DNA from: JAAEQG01 sp023133475
Lineage (GTDB): Bacteria; Planctomycetota; Phycisphaerae; UBA1845
Direction of reading: 5' to 3'
Length of the DNA: 19,555 nucleotides
NCBI GenBank assembly: GCA_030631415.1
Contig: DAOVLE010000082.1
Span: forward strand, 1-19,555
Shown here: positions 1-6,383 of the stretch, piece by piece
Layout of the letters: every line of letters starts with the position of its first letter
Numbering within the stretch: the first letter of the stretch is position 1
Translations under genes and position numbers: made by a program
The notes under the pieces: model-generated
The model's input: the letters and a program-made list of their open reading frames with translations, nothing else
What the model was told of the DNA's origin: nothing
Database searches by the model: none

Positions 1-2259
1 CTTGTGGGCCCCCATGGCCAGGAAAACCGCCTTGAACCCGTCCTCAAAGAGGCTGTCGATCGTCATGTCGCGCCCCAGGGCAGTGTTGCACTTCAGGGTC
101 ACGTTTTCGTCGAGAAGCGATTCGATCTCTTTGCGTAGCGTTTCCCTGGGGAGTCGATAGGAGGGAATACCGCTGACCAGCATCCCACCAGGCCGGTCGT
201 CCGCCTCGAAAACCGTCGTCTTATGCCCGGCAAGTGACAGGTAATGGGCAGCGGTAAGCCCAGCCGGGCCGGAGCCCACGATGGCGATTTTTGGCGCATC
301 CCCATTCGTCTTCGCCACCCTCTTCGGTCGGTAGACAGATGGGTCCACCCGATCGGTGACAAAGCGTTTCAGGGCGCGAATGGCAACGGGGGCTGTGCCT
401 GCCGTTCCGCTTCGGCATTGGCTCTCGCATGGATGAGAGCAAACTCGGGCACAAACCGAAGGGAATGGGTTGGCCTCCCGGATAACCTGGTACGCCTCCT
501 CGTATTCCCCCCGCGCTATATGAGCAACGTAACGCCACGCCTCGGTATCTATGGGGCATGCGGCCTGGCATGGAGCCCCGACAAGTTCCTTGCAAACGAA
601 GGCCTTGCATCTCTTGTCCCGGATGTGCTCCTCGTACTCGTGACGGAAATACTGTAGCGTGGACAACACCGGGTTCGACGCCGTCTGGCCCAGGCCGCAC
701 ATGGTCGTGTCCTTGACTGCGATCGCCAGTTCCTCAAGCAGGTCGAGTTGATCGAGTGTGCCTTTGCCCTCGGAGATGTCCTCGAGGATTTCGTACATCC
801 GCTGGGTGCCCTTTCGGCAGGTGAAACACTTGCCGCACGACTCTTCCTTGAGGAACTTCATGAAATACTTGGCGACATCGACCATGCACGTGTTCTCGTC
901 CATGACGATCATGCCGCCCGACCCCATGATCGACCCAGCTTCAGCCAAGCTGTCGTAGTCGATGGGCAGATCGAACCTATTAGCCGGGATGCAGCCGCCG
1001 GAGGGGCCGCCGGTTTGCACAGCCTTGATCTTCGCCTTGCCCTTCGGCCCACCGCCGATGTCGTAGACGACTTCTCCGATGGTGATGCCCATGGGCACTT
1101 CGACCAGACCGGTGTTCTTGATCTTGCCCACCAGGCTGAAAATCTTGGTGCCGGAGTTGCCCTTGGTCCCGATCTTGGCAAACTCCCCTGCTCCAAGTCG
1201 GAAGATCAGTGGGATGTTGGCCCAGGTTTCGACGTTGTTGATAGCCGTCGGCTTGCCTTCGATGCCTTTCTGCACCGGGAAGGGCGGGCGCTGGCGCGGC
1301 TCGCCCATCTTGCCCTCGATGGATCGAATCAGAGCCGTCTCCTCGCCGCAGACAAACGCTCCAGCCCCTCTGACCAACTTGATGTCAAAGGAGAAACCTG
1401 TCCCCAGAATGTTTTCACCTAAAAGCCCGAGGTCACGACACTGCCGCATGGCGATAATCAGGTGCTTGATGGCCAGCGGATACTCGTTGCGCACGTAGAC
1501 GACGCCTTCATTCGCTCCGGTGGCGTATCCACCGATCAGCATTCCTTCGATGATACTGTGCGGGTTGCCCTCCAGGATGCTGCGGTCCATGTACGCTCCG
1601 GGGTCACCCTCATCCGCATTGCACACCAGGAACTTGCCCTGCCCGTTGGGCTGTTTGGACAGAAGCTCCCATTTCAGCCCGGTTGGAAAACCGGCGCCAC
1701 CGCGCCCACGCAATCCAGAAGCCTTGACCTGCTTCACCGCCCACTCGGAATCCCGCTTGGAGAACACGTTTTCGAGAGCGCTGTAACCTCCTTGGGAAAT
1801 GTAGTTATAGACCCGAATCGGGTCTACTCTTTGGTTCATTCCCAGGATGATGCGCTGCTGGCCCTTGAAAAATGGGATGTCGTCGCAGCTATGGTATATC
1901 TCGCCGGTAGCGGGATCCTGGTATAGCAATTCCTCAACATACTTCCCCGCCAGCACAGCATCGATGATCCTCGGGACGTCCTCGAGCTTCACTTGCGTAT
2001 AGAATGCTTTCTGCGGTTCGGTGAGAATGAACGGGCCCATCTCGCAGAACCCATGGCATCCCGTGATGCGAAGGGCGATCTTGTCGATCAGCCCTTTGTC
2101 CATGATGTGCTTTTTCGCCCTTCGCATGATGTCGTTTGAGCCACTAGCCTGGCAGGCTGTTCCGGCGCAGACGACTATGCGAAGCTTGCTCTCATCAGCA
2201 TCATCCAGGATTAGGTCTCGTAGTTCTTTTAGCTCGTCTACGGAAGATAACTTCGGCAT
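1..2259 (-). CDS. NuoF/HydB-type flavoprotein fused to a GltD/NfnB-like FAD module (C-terminus beyond window)
   Basis: The frame is open from ATG at 2259 to base 1 (753 codons), so the gene is cut by the window edge. Domains in order: a thioredoxin-like [2Fe-2S] domain with C31, C36, C68 and C72; the NuoF FMN/NADH domain with RGRGGAGFPTG at about 184-194; an SLBB-like part; and the NuoF [4Fe-4S] site SCGKCFTC (C475, C478, C481) with C521 in MCGLGQ. From about residue 551 the chain changes to the Cys-rich N-terminus of the GltD/NfnB family (C551, APCQAAC, SVCARVC) and the FAD motif GSGPAG at 662-667. NuoF-type proteins oxidise or reduce NAD(H); GltD-type modules carry FAD and handle NAD(P)H. 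The product is probably a soluble multi-cluster electron-transfer subunit with two flavin sites. AAGGGTGG precedes the start by 4 nt, and nuoE lies 51 nt upstream. The partner enzyme (hydrogenase or formate dehydrogenase) is not visible. Confidence 0.9.
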   Translation of the reverse strand, partial: MPKLSSVDELKELRDLILDDADESKLRIVVCAGTACQASGSNDIMRRAKKHIMDKGLIDKIALRITGCHGFCEMGPFILTEPQKAFYTQVKLEDVPRIIDAVLAGKYVEELLYQDPATGEIYHSCDDIPFFKGQQRIILGMNQRVDPIRVYNYISQGGYSALENVFSKRDSEWAVKQVKASGLRGRGGAGFPTGLKWELLSKQPNGQGKFLVCNADEGDPGAYMDRSILEGNPHSIIEGMLIGGYATGANEGVVYVRNEYPLAIKHLIIAMRQCRDLGLLGENILGTGFSFDIKLVRGAGAFVCGEETALIRSIEGKMGEPRQRPPFPVQKGIEGKPTAINNVETWANIPLIFRLGAGEFAKIGTKGNSGTKIFSLVGKIKNTGLVEVPMGITIGEVVYDIGGGPKGKAKIKAVQTGGPSGGCIPANRFDLPIDYDSLAEAGSIMGSGGMIVMDENTCMVDVAKYFMKFLKEESCGKCFTCRKGTQRMYEILEDISEGKGTLDQLDLLEELAIAVKDTTMCGLGQTASNPVLSTLQYFRHEYEEHIRDKRCKAFVCKELVGAPCQAACPIDTEAWRYVAHIARGEYEEAYQVIREANPFPSVCARVCSHPCESQCRSGTAGTAPVAIRALKRFVTDRVDPSVYRPKRVAKTNGDAPKIAIVGSGPAGLTAAHYLSLAGHKTTVFEADDRPGGMLVSGIPSYRLPRETLRKEIESLLDENVTLKCNTALGRDMTIDSLFEDGFKAVFLAMGAHK

Positions 2260-2310
2260 CTTGCCACCCTTGTAGAATAGTTACCGCGCACGGCTGGCCC
2301 CAAACAACAT

Positions 2311-3159
2311 TTAGAAGCCGCCACCCTCCAGATCCAGCATGTGCCCTTTACACCCGCGGCGCGAGCAAATCTGCACGATCCCTCCGGCTCGAACGATCAT
2401 GGAGACCATCGGCGCGCTGCACTCCGGGCAACTTGCCGCGCCCTTGAGGTCCGCATGGCAATGCGGGCAGAAGAAGTCCAGCACGGTATCCATGCGGATC
2501 GGGTACTCGGATTCGACGGTGAAGCTGCCGTAAAGGGAAGACAACCTGAGCCAGCCATGCTTGCGCTCGAAAGACACCGTTACCCGAATGGACGGGGACC
2601 CGTCGATAAGGTGATCCGGATCCATCAAGCTGCGGTTGCACCGTGAACAACTGACCGTAAGGACGAACTCGCGCAGGTCCGCCTTAAGCTCAGCCTCATC
2701 GAGCCCGGCGCGTGTTTTTTCGATGATCTGTTTGACCCGCGTGGATTTGATGTTGGAGAAATAGTGGCCGTCCATAACGGCAACAGGCCCGAGTGCGCAA
2801 GCCCCCAGGCAGTTCACCGTTTCCAGCGTAAACTCCCTGTCTGGGGTTGTCTCACCGGTCTTGATTCCCAGTTGCCGCTCGAACTCTCGCGCAACCGCCG
2901 GTGCCCCGCGGACGTGGCAGGCTGTGCCGACACACACCGAGCAAAGATGTTTGCCGCGAGGTTTCAGGCTGAACGACTTGTAGAAAGTCGCCACCCCGTA
3001 GATATCGACCAGCGACTTGCCGGTTTTATCAGCCACCATCTTCAGCGCCTCGGCGGGTAAGTAGCTGTACTCCGCCTGGATGTCCTCGAGAATCGAGATG
3101 AGCCCGCCGCGATCGTCCTCATGTTTGTCGAGGATGCTCAGGATTTCATCCTTCTTCAT
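2311..3159 (-). CDS. NuoE/HydC-type [2Fe-2S] subunit with C-terminal zinc-ribbon-like extension
   Basis: 282 aa from ATG at 3159. Residues 1-160 are a NuoE/HydC thioredoxin-like [2Fe-2S] protein, with the helical N-terminus, GVATFY at 55-60, cluster ligands C76 and C81 (CVGTAC), and C117 and C121 (CLGAC). It would pass electrons to or from the NuoF-type partner encoded just downstream. Usual family members are about 150-180 aa; here about 120 residues follow with four Cys pairs (C171/C174, C231/C234, C244/C247, C265/C270) that look like zinc ribbons or rubredoxin knuckles. The frame is open for another 22 codons upstream, but those codons run through a hairpin repeat (3191-3218), so ATG at 3159 is preferred; its ribosome site (GGAACG) is weak. 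Role in a bifurcating complex is inferred from the neighbours. Confidence 0.9.
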   Translation of the reverse strand: MKKDEILSILDKHEDDRGGLISILEDIQAEYSYLPAEALKMVADKTGKSLVDIYGVATFYKSFSLKPRGKHLCSVCVGTACHVRGAPAVAREFERQLGIKTGETTPDREFTLETVNCLGACALGPVAVMDGHYFSNIKSTRVKQIIEKTRAGLDEAELKADLREFVLTVSCSRCNRSLMDPDHLIDGSPSIRVTVSFERKHGWLRLSSLYGSFTVESEYPIRMDTVLDFFCPHCHADLKGAASCPECSAPMVSMIVRAGGIVQICSRRGCKGHMLDLEGGGF

Positions 3160-3190
3160 CTGTTCGTTCCGTACAAAGATGTCTAGTCTG

Positions 3191-3218
3191 TAGGTCGGGT
3201 CTGCGGACCCGACCTGCA
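3191..3218. repeat. Hairpin repeat in the leader of the nuoE-like gene
   Basis: Arms gtaggtcgggtc (3191-3202) and gacccgacctgc (3207-3218) pair at 11 of 12 positions around a 4-nt loop. It sits in the 84-nt gap between the Cys-rich gene and the nuoE-like gene. There is no T-tract, so it could be a mobile palindrome or an mRNA processing/stability element rather than a terminator. Confidence 0.7.
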
Positions 3219-3243
3219 AACTCATTTAAGCTATGACAGAGCA

Positions 3244-3543
3244 CTAGCAATAATCCTCGCAGTGCCACACGCCACCTGCGGGCTTGGGATGCGCACAGGT
3301 TCGGCGATTCTCACAATTCACACACAACCCCTCGTACTTGACAGTGTCCGCGTCTGCCACCGCCAGCGCGACCGCCTTTTCGGGCACCGGCGACACTCTC
3401 TTCTTGATGGTTCGCCGGTCGGGTGGCACATAGTCATCAAACAATTCACAAAAAAGCGCCGGCCCTCTTGAAGCCAGGTAGAAACAACTCCGGGCATTGT
3501 TGCATGTCATACAGAGTCCCTGGCCGTTCTTGAGTGCTACCAT
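3244..3543 (-). CDS. Small Cys-rich protein with a duplicated metal-binding-like motif
   Basis: 99 aa. The start is ATG at 3543, chosen because AAGGAG lies 9 nt upstream; the open frame continues to 3618 without a comparable site. The protein is an internal duplication: GLCMTC plus C20 and C32 in the first half, and GLCVNC plus C83, C95 and C99 in the second half, each ending in an acidic FCE/HCE-type segment. The spacing suggests two Zn or Fe-S binding modules joined by a basic linker (about residues 43-51). I do not recognise a named family. It is the first gene of the minus-strand redox operon, 84 nt before the nuoE-like gene, so it may be an accessory or electron-carrier protein for that complex; this is inference from position and Cys content. 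Confidence 0.75.
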   Translation of the reverse strand: MVALKNGQGLCMTCNNARSCFYLASRGPALFCELFDDYVPPDRRTIKKRVSPVPEKAVALAVADADTVKYEGLCVNCENRRTCAHPKPAGGVWHCEDYC

Positions 3544-3968
3544 GTTGTCGATCTCCTTCTTTTCTTGCGTCATCGCAAAACGCTGCTCCGCGGGAGCGGA
3601 CCGAGAACTCCATCTCACGATCCGCGCCTAGAGAAGGGGATGGCGCGTATGGCTTTTCAAGTGCCCTTCGCCATGGGCTTTCAAGCCACCGCGCGGCGTT
3701 TCGACCACCGCCCCAGTATCCGTAGGGAGAAGAGAGCATATGCCGTGCCAGAGTTGGAAGCGACGATTTGTTGGCGTATTCCCGCCTGTTGAATGTTCAG
3801 CCGGGCAAGGTTAAGCCCAATAACCACAACACGATACGTCGCACGCCGACACACTTCGCCCGCCACGGCGAAGCGGCCGAGCTAGCGTCGTCGGCACAAG
3901 CCGAAACCGGGGAGTTTTGAACCACCGGGGCGAATTGCCCCGGCGCGGCGGGTTTAGCCCGGATATTT

Positions 3969-4290
3969 CACCGCGGAGCACGCAGAGACCGCAGAGAGTT
4001 GAGAGGTAGGGAGTTATCGCAATTAGCGTTGAACCGACAATAAACACACTGTCAAAACCCGACGTAAACATTCAGTGAACCCATGGCAGGTTCGGATCAA
4101 CTACCGAGCGCAGGGCCACGCAAGCGTGGTCAGGGCGCCTGACACCACCGTACCGCCGGCTTCCAGCCGGCAGGATGCCGGCGGTACAACAGACTGGACG
4201 GGTTTACTGAATGTTTACACCCGACACGCCCTAATTTAGCTGTAACTTCTTTCCAGGAAAGACTCTGCGATCTCCGCGCTCTCTGCGGTG
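3969..4290. repeat. Outer inverted repeat pair (CGCAGAGA-type)
   Basis: The 28-nt segment 3969-3996 and the reverse complement of 4263-4290 agree except at five positions. Both are rich in GCRGAGA words. They enclose the MITE-like element. No direct repeat flanks them, so they may be two separate copies of a dispersed repeat in opposite orientation. Confidence 0.65.
4064..4218. mobile_element. MITE-like element, 155 bp, with terminal inverted repeats and 7-bp target duplication
   Basis: The terminal inverted repeats are gtaaacattcagtgaaccc (4064-4082) and its complement at 4200-4218, identical at 18 of 19 positions. ACCCGAC occurs immediately outside both ends (4057-4063 and 4219-4225), flush with the repeats, as expected of a target-site duplication. 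The interior is non-coding and holds two hairpins: CCACGC/GCGTGG (4116-4129) and GTACCGCCGGC/GCCGGCGGTAC (4150-4187). No transposase is encoded, so it would be non-autonomous and moved in trans. I do not assign an IS family. Confidence 0.8.
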
Positions 4291-4445
4291 TGAGAAATGC
4301 AGGTTAGCGTGACATCTTCGATCAGACAGTTTTGCGTTTCGACATGTCGCGCATGGCAGGCTTCCAACCTGCATAATATCCGATAGGCTGCTTCTTTTGC
4401 GCATCCCGCGAAGAAATTGAGGCCCAATAACACAGGAGTGCCTTT

Positions 4446-5579
4446 ATGATCTATCTCGATTACAACGCCACCACGCCCATCGACCCCCGGGTGGTCGATG
4501 CCATGATCCCATACCTGCGGGAAATCCACGGCAATGCCTACAGCCCCCACATCGCCGGTCGGGCGGTGCGGGCTGCGGTGGTGCGGGCTCGCGGTCAGGT
4601 GGCAGCCATGCTGGGGGCTGAACCGGACGAAATCGTTTTCACCTCCGGCGGCACCGAAGCCAACAACCATGTGCTTAAGGGGGTGGCTCATGCGTTCCGC
4701 GATCGGTCAAATCGCACCATCATTACCTCGGTCGTGGAGCATCCCGCCATCCACGAGCCGTGCCGGTTTCTGGCTGACGCCGGGGTGAAGATCGTGAAGG
4801 TCCCCGTGGACGGGCAAGGCCTGGTCGATTCCGACGAGGTCCGCCGGGCGATCACCCCCGACACCATCTTGATCTCCATCATGCACGCCAATAACGAGGT
4901 GGGCACCATTCAGCCGATCCGTGAGATCGCCGCAATTGCTCGCGAGGCTGGCGTACTCATGCACACCGACGCCGCTCAGTCCATCGGCAAGATTCCGGTG
5001 GACGTGGAAGCCCTGGGCGTTGATTTGCTTTCGGCGGCTGGGCACAAGTTTTATGCACCCCAGGGTGTCGGTGCGTTGTATATTCGAGAGGGGGTCGATA
5101 TCGAACCGCTGATCCACGGTGCCGGGCACGAAAAAGGCCGACGCGCCGGCACCGAGGCGGTCCCGGCGATCGTGGGCCTGGGCATGGCGGCGGAAATTGT
5201 TTGCGAGCAGATGCGCAGCGACGCCAACCGGCGCATCTGCGAACTGCGAGATCTGCTCCACCGATACCTGAGCGATGCAATGGGCAAGCGGATAACACTC
5301 AACGGCCATCCGACCAAAAGGCTGCCCAACACCTTGAACGTGAGCTTCAGCGGCCAGATTGGCTTATATCTGCTCGAAGCGATGGAGGACTTGTGCTTTT
5401 CGGTAGGGGCTGCCTGTCACTCCGATGCCGACGAACCTTCGGCGGTGCTGTCCGCCATGGGTGTCCCACGGGAAGTCGCCATGGGCGCGGTCCGTTTCAG
5501 CCTGGGCCGACCTACGACCGAGGAGGAAATCAACGGCGCAACCAAACGTGTCCTAAAAGCCCTGGGCGTAAACCGGTAA
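4446..5579 (+). CDS. Cysteine desulfurase (NifS/IscS family)
   Basis: 377 aa, normal length for the family. PLP-dependent fold-type-I enzyme that takes sulfur from L-cysteine, giving alanine and an enzyme persulfide for Fe-S clusters, thiocofactors or tRNA thiolation. Visible hallmarks: the N-terminus IYLDYNATTP; SGGTEANN; H99 in VEHPAIH, which stacks on PLP; MHTDAAQS with the PLP-pyridine Asp; K201 in AGHKFYAPQGVGAL as Schiff-base lysine; RRAGTE; and C324 in VGAACHSD as the catalytic Cys. AGGAG lies 7 nt before the ATG. It is divergent from an operon needing many Fe-S clusters, so supplying those clusters is plausible but unproven. No IscU or SufE partner is adjacent. The VGAACH loop differs from the SGSACT loop of E. 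coli IscS, so I do not assign iscS or nifS. Confidence 0.95.
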   Translation: MIYLDYNATTPIDPRVVDAMIPYLREIHGNAYSPHIAGRAVRAAVVRARGQVAAMLGAEPDEIVFTSGGTEANNHVLKGVAHAFRDRSNRTIITSVVEHPAIHEPCRFLADAGVKIVKVPVDGQGLVDSDEVRRAITPDTILISIMHANNEVGTIQPIREIAAIAREAGVLMHTDAAQSIGKIPVDVEALGVDLLSAAGHKFYAPQGVGALYIREGVDIEPLIHGAGHEKGRRAGTEAVPAIVGLGMAAEIVCEQMRSDANRRICELRDLLHRYLSDAMGKRITLNGHPTKRLPNTLNVSFSGQIGLYLLEAMEDLCFSVGAACHSDADEPSAVLSAMGVPREVAMGAVRFSLGRPTTEEEINGATKRVLKALGVNR

Positions 5580-5598
5580 GGCGGATAATTCATGCAAT

Positions 5599-5791
5599 GG
5601 AGAAAATTGAAAATTGAAAATGAAAAATGGAAAATGGGGGGATAGGAAGCATTCTCGTTGCAAATGCACAACGGTGTTTAGCGTCAACAATCCGTAGCGT
5701 TTAGCGGCGACCCGAAGGGGAGCGTGAAAGATGGAGCGTGAAAAACTGAGAAAACGGTGTAATCACCGTTGTAGGGCGGGTTTCACCCGCC
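5599..5791 (+). repeat. Composite intergenic repeat, copy A
   Basis: Begins with an A-rich array of GAAAATTGAAAATG/GGAAAATG words (5599-5641), followed by the core at 5676-5750 (degenerate then exact TTTAGCGGCGAC-type unit, then CCGAAGGGGAGCG, then repeats of GTGAAAGATGGAGC), and then one arm of the GTAGGGCGGGTTT palindrome (5769-5791). The second palindrome arm is lost. It fills the spacer after the cysteine desulfurase. Confidence 0.8.
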
Positions 5792-5875
5792 TTCGTGGCA
5801 TCGCGCGGCGAGTGCCATACCTTCACTGGCGAAGCCCGGGTAAGCATACCACGCAGCCAAGTAGGAGTGATTTGC

Positions 5876-6244
5876 ATGGAAACCCTTTCCCGCATCATGG
5901 TGTATGTTGGAGCCATTTGGCCTGTAGTCCTGTTGGTTCCTTCGCGGCTTTCGCGCTTCAAACGCGGACAGATTCGCGAGTCGCGTTGGGTGCTTGCATT
6001 TGGCATCTATGCCCTCTGGATAGCCCTGGCGACTGTGCTGCACTATGTTTACCTGGCTCAAGGTCATTCGGCGGGTCACATTCACTCCCACGGTGTTCTG
6101 GGCAGCCGTGCTTCTCTCGGGTTCCTGACCTTGACGGAGAAGTGGCTAGTGCTGGGTTTGCTGTTGACCGTTCCGGTGGCTCTACGCTCGGTGTTCAAAA
6201 GAGGACACTGGTTTGGAGTTCCGAGGTGGCGGTCTCGGTTTTGA
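5876..6244 (+). CDS. Small integral membrane protein, unknown function
   Basis: 122 aa. ATG at 5876 is chosen because AGGAG lies 8 nt upstream; longer in-frame extensions run into the composite repeat and are not hydrophobic. Three hydrophobic stretches are predicted: about residues 8-23 (MVYVGAIWPVVLLVP), 42-60 (WVLAFGIYALWIALATVLH) and 85-100 (LTEKWLVLGLLLTVPVAL). Between the second and third is a short His-rich loop (GHSAGHIHSHG). The C-terminus is basic (KRGHWFG, PRWRSRF). I do not recognise the family. Metal binding by the His loop is possible but speculative. It may be co-transcribed with the MuiA-like gene 139 nt downstream. Confidence 0.7.
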   Translation: METLSRIMVYVGAIWPVVLLVPSRLSRFKRGQIRESRWVLAFGIYALWIALATVLHYVYLAQGHSAGHIHSHGVLGSRASLGFLTLTEKWLVLGLLLTVPVALRSVFKRGHWFGVPRWRSRF

Positions 6245-6329
6245 GCCTTTCGGCGCCGGGTGACAGGCAGGATGCTTGCGCTACGAGTTTGGATGACATT
6301 GCGCTGTAGTGTTATGAAGGAGTTAAACA

Positions 6330-6371
6330 ATGGCAAGAGTGCTGTCCTCACATTTTCCATTTTCCATTTAA
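6330..6371 (+). CDS. Possible 13-codon leader or truncated gene start
   Basis: ATG at 6330 follows AAGGAG with 7-nt spacing, a better ribosome site than many real genes here. The reading is MARVLSSHFPFSI then TAA. Its last codons are made of a GGAAAATG-type repeat (6351-6369), and the stop TAA overlaps the AAGGAG that serves the MuiA-like gene. It could be a leader peptide coupled to that gene, or a gene start cut off by the repeat. Low confidence that it is functional. Confidence 0.25.
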   Translation: MARVLSSHFPFSI

Positions 6372-6383
6372 GGAGAACGAGTG

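Larger units (their letters stand above)
3544..4445. other. 902-bp gene-free divergent intergenic region
   Basis: Lies between the minus-strand redox operon and the plus-strand cysteine desulfurase and must hold both promoters. No open frame here has a convincing start or composition. It contains a hairpin CCGGGGC-5 nt-GCCCCGG (3925-3943), a pair of diverged 28-nt inverted repeats of the type caccgcggagcacgcagag (3969-3996 and 4263-4290, five mismatches), and a MITE-like element at 4064-4218, listed separately. I could not place the promoters with confidence. Confidence 0.75.

Noticed and set aside
748..1422. Plus-strand open frame of 224 codons
   Set aside because: It lies wholly opposite the NuoF-type gene, whose motifs are unmistakable on the minus strand; it has no recognisable protein features.
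3160..3225. 22-codon N-terminal extension of the nuoE-like protein
   Set aside because: It is the translation of a hairpin repeat (3191-3218); homologous N-termini begin near MKKDEIL.
1..3543. Complex I operon
   Set aside because: Only NuoE- and NuoF-like genes are present, with a GltD fusion and no NuoG or membrane subunits in view; a soluble bifurcating enzyme fits better.
4446..5579. Assignment of the cysteine desulfurase as iscS, nifS or sufS
   Set aside because: No scaffold or partner gene is adjacent and the active-site loop VGAACH is not diagnostic, so only the family is stated.
5731..6309. Alternative plus-strand frame overlapping the small membrane protein
   Set aside because: It starts inside the composite repeat and has no good ribosome site, while the 5876 frame has AGGAG and clear hydrophobic segments.
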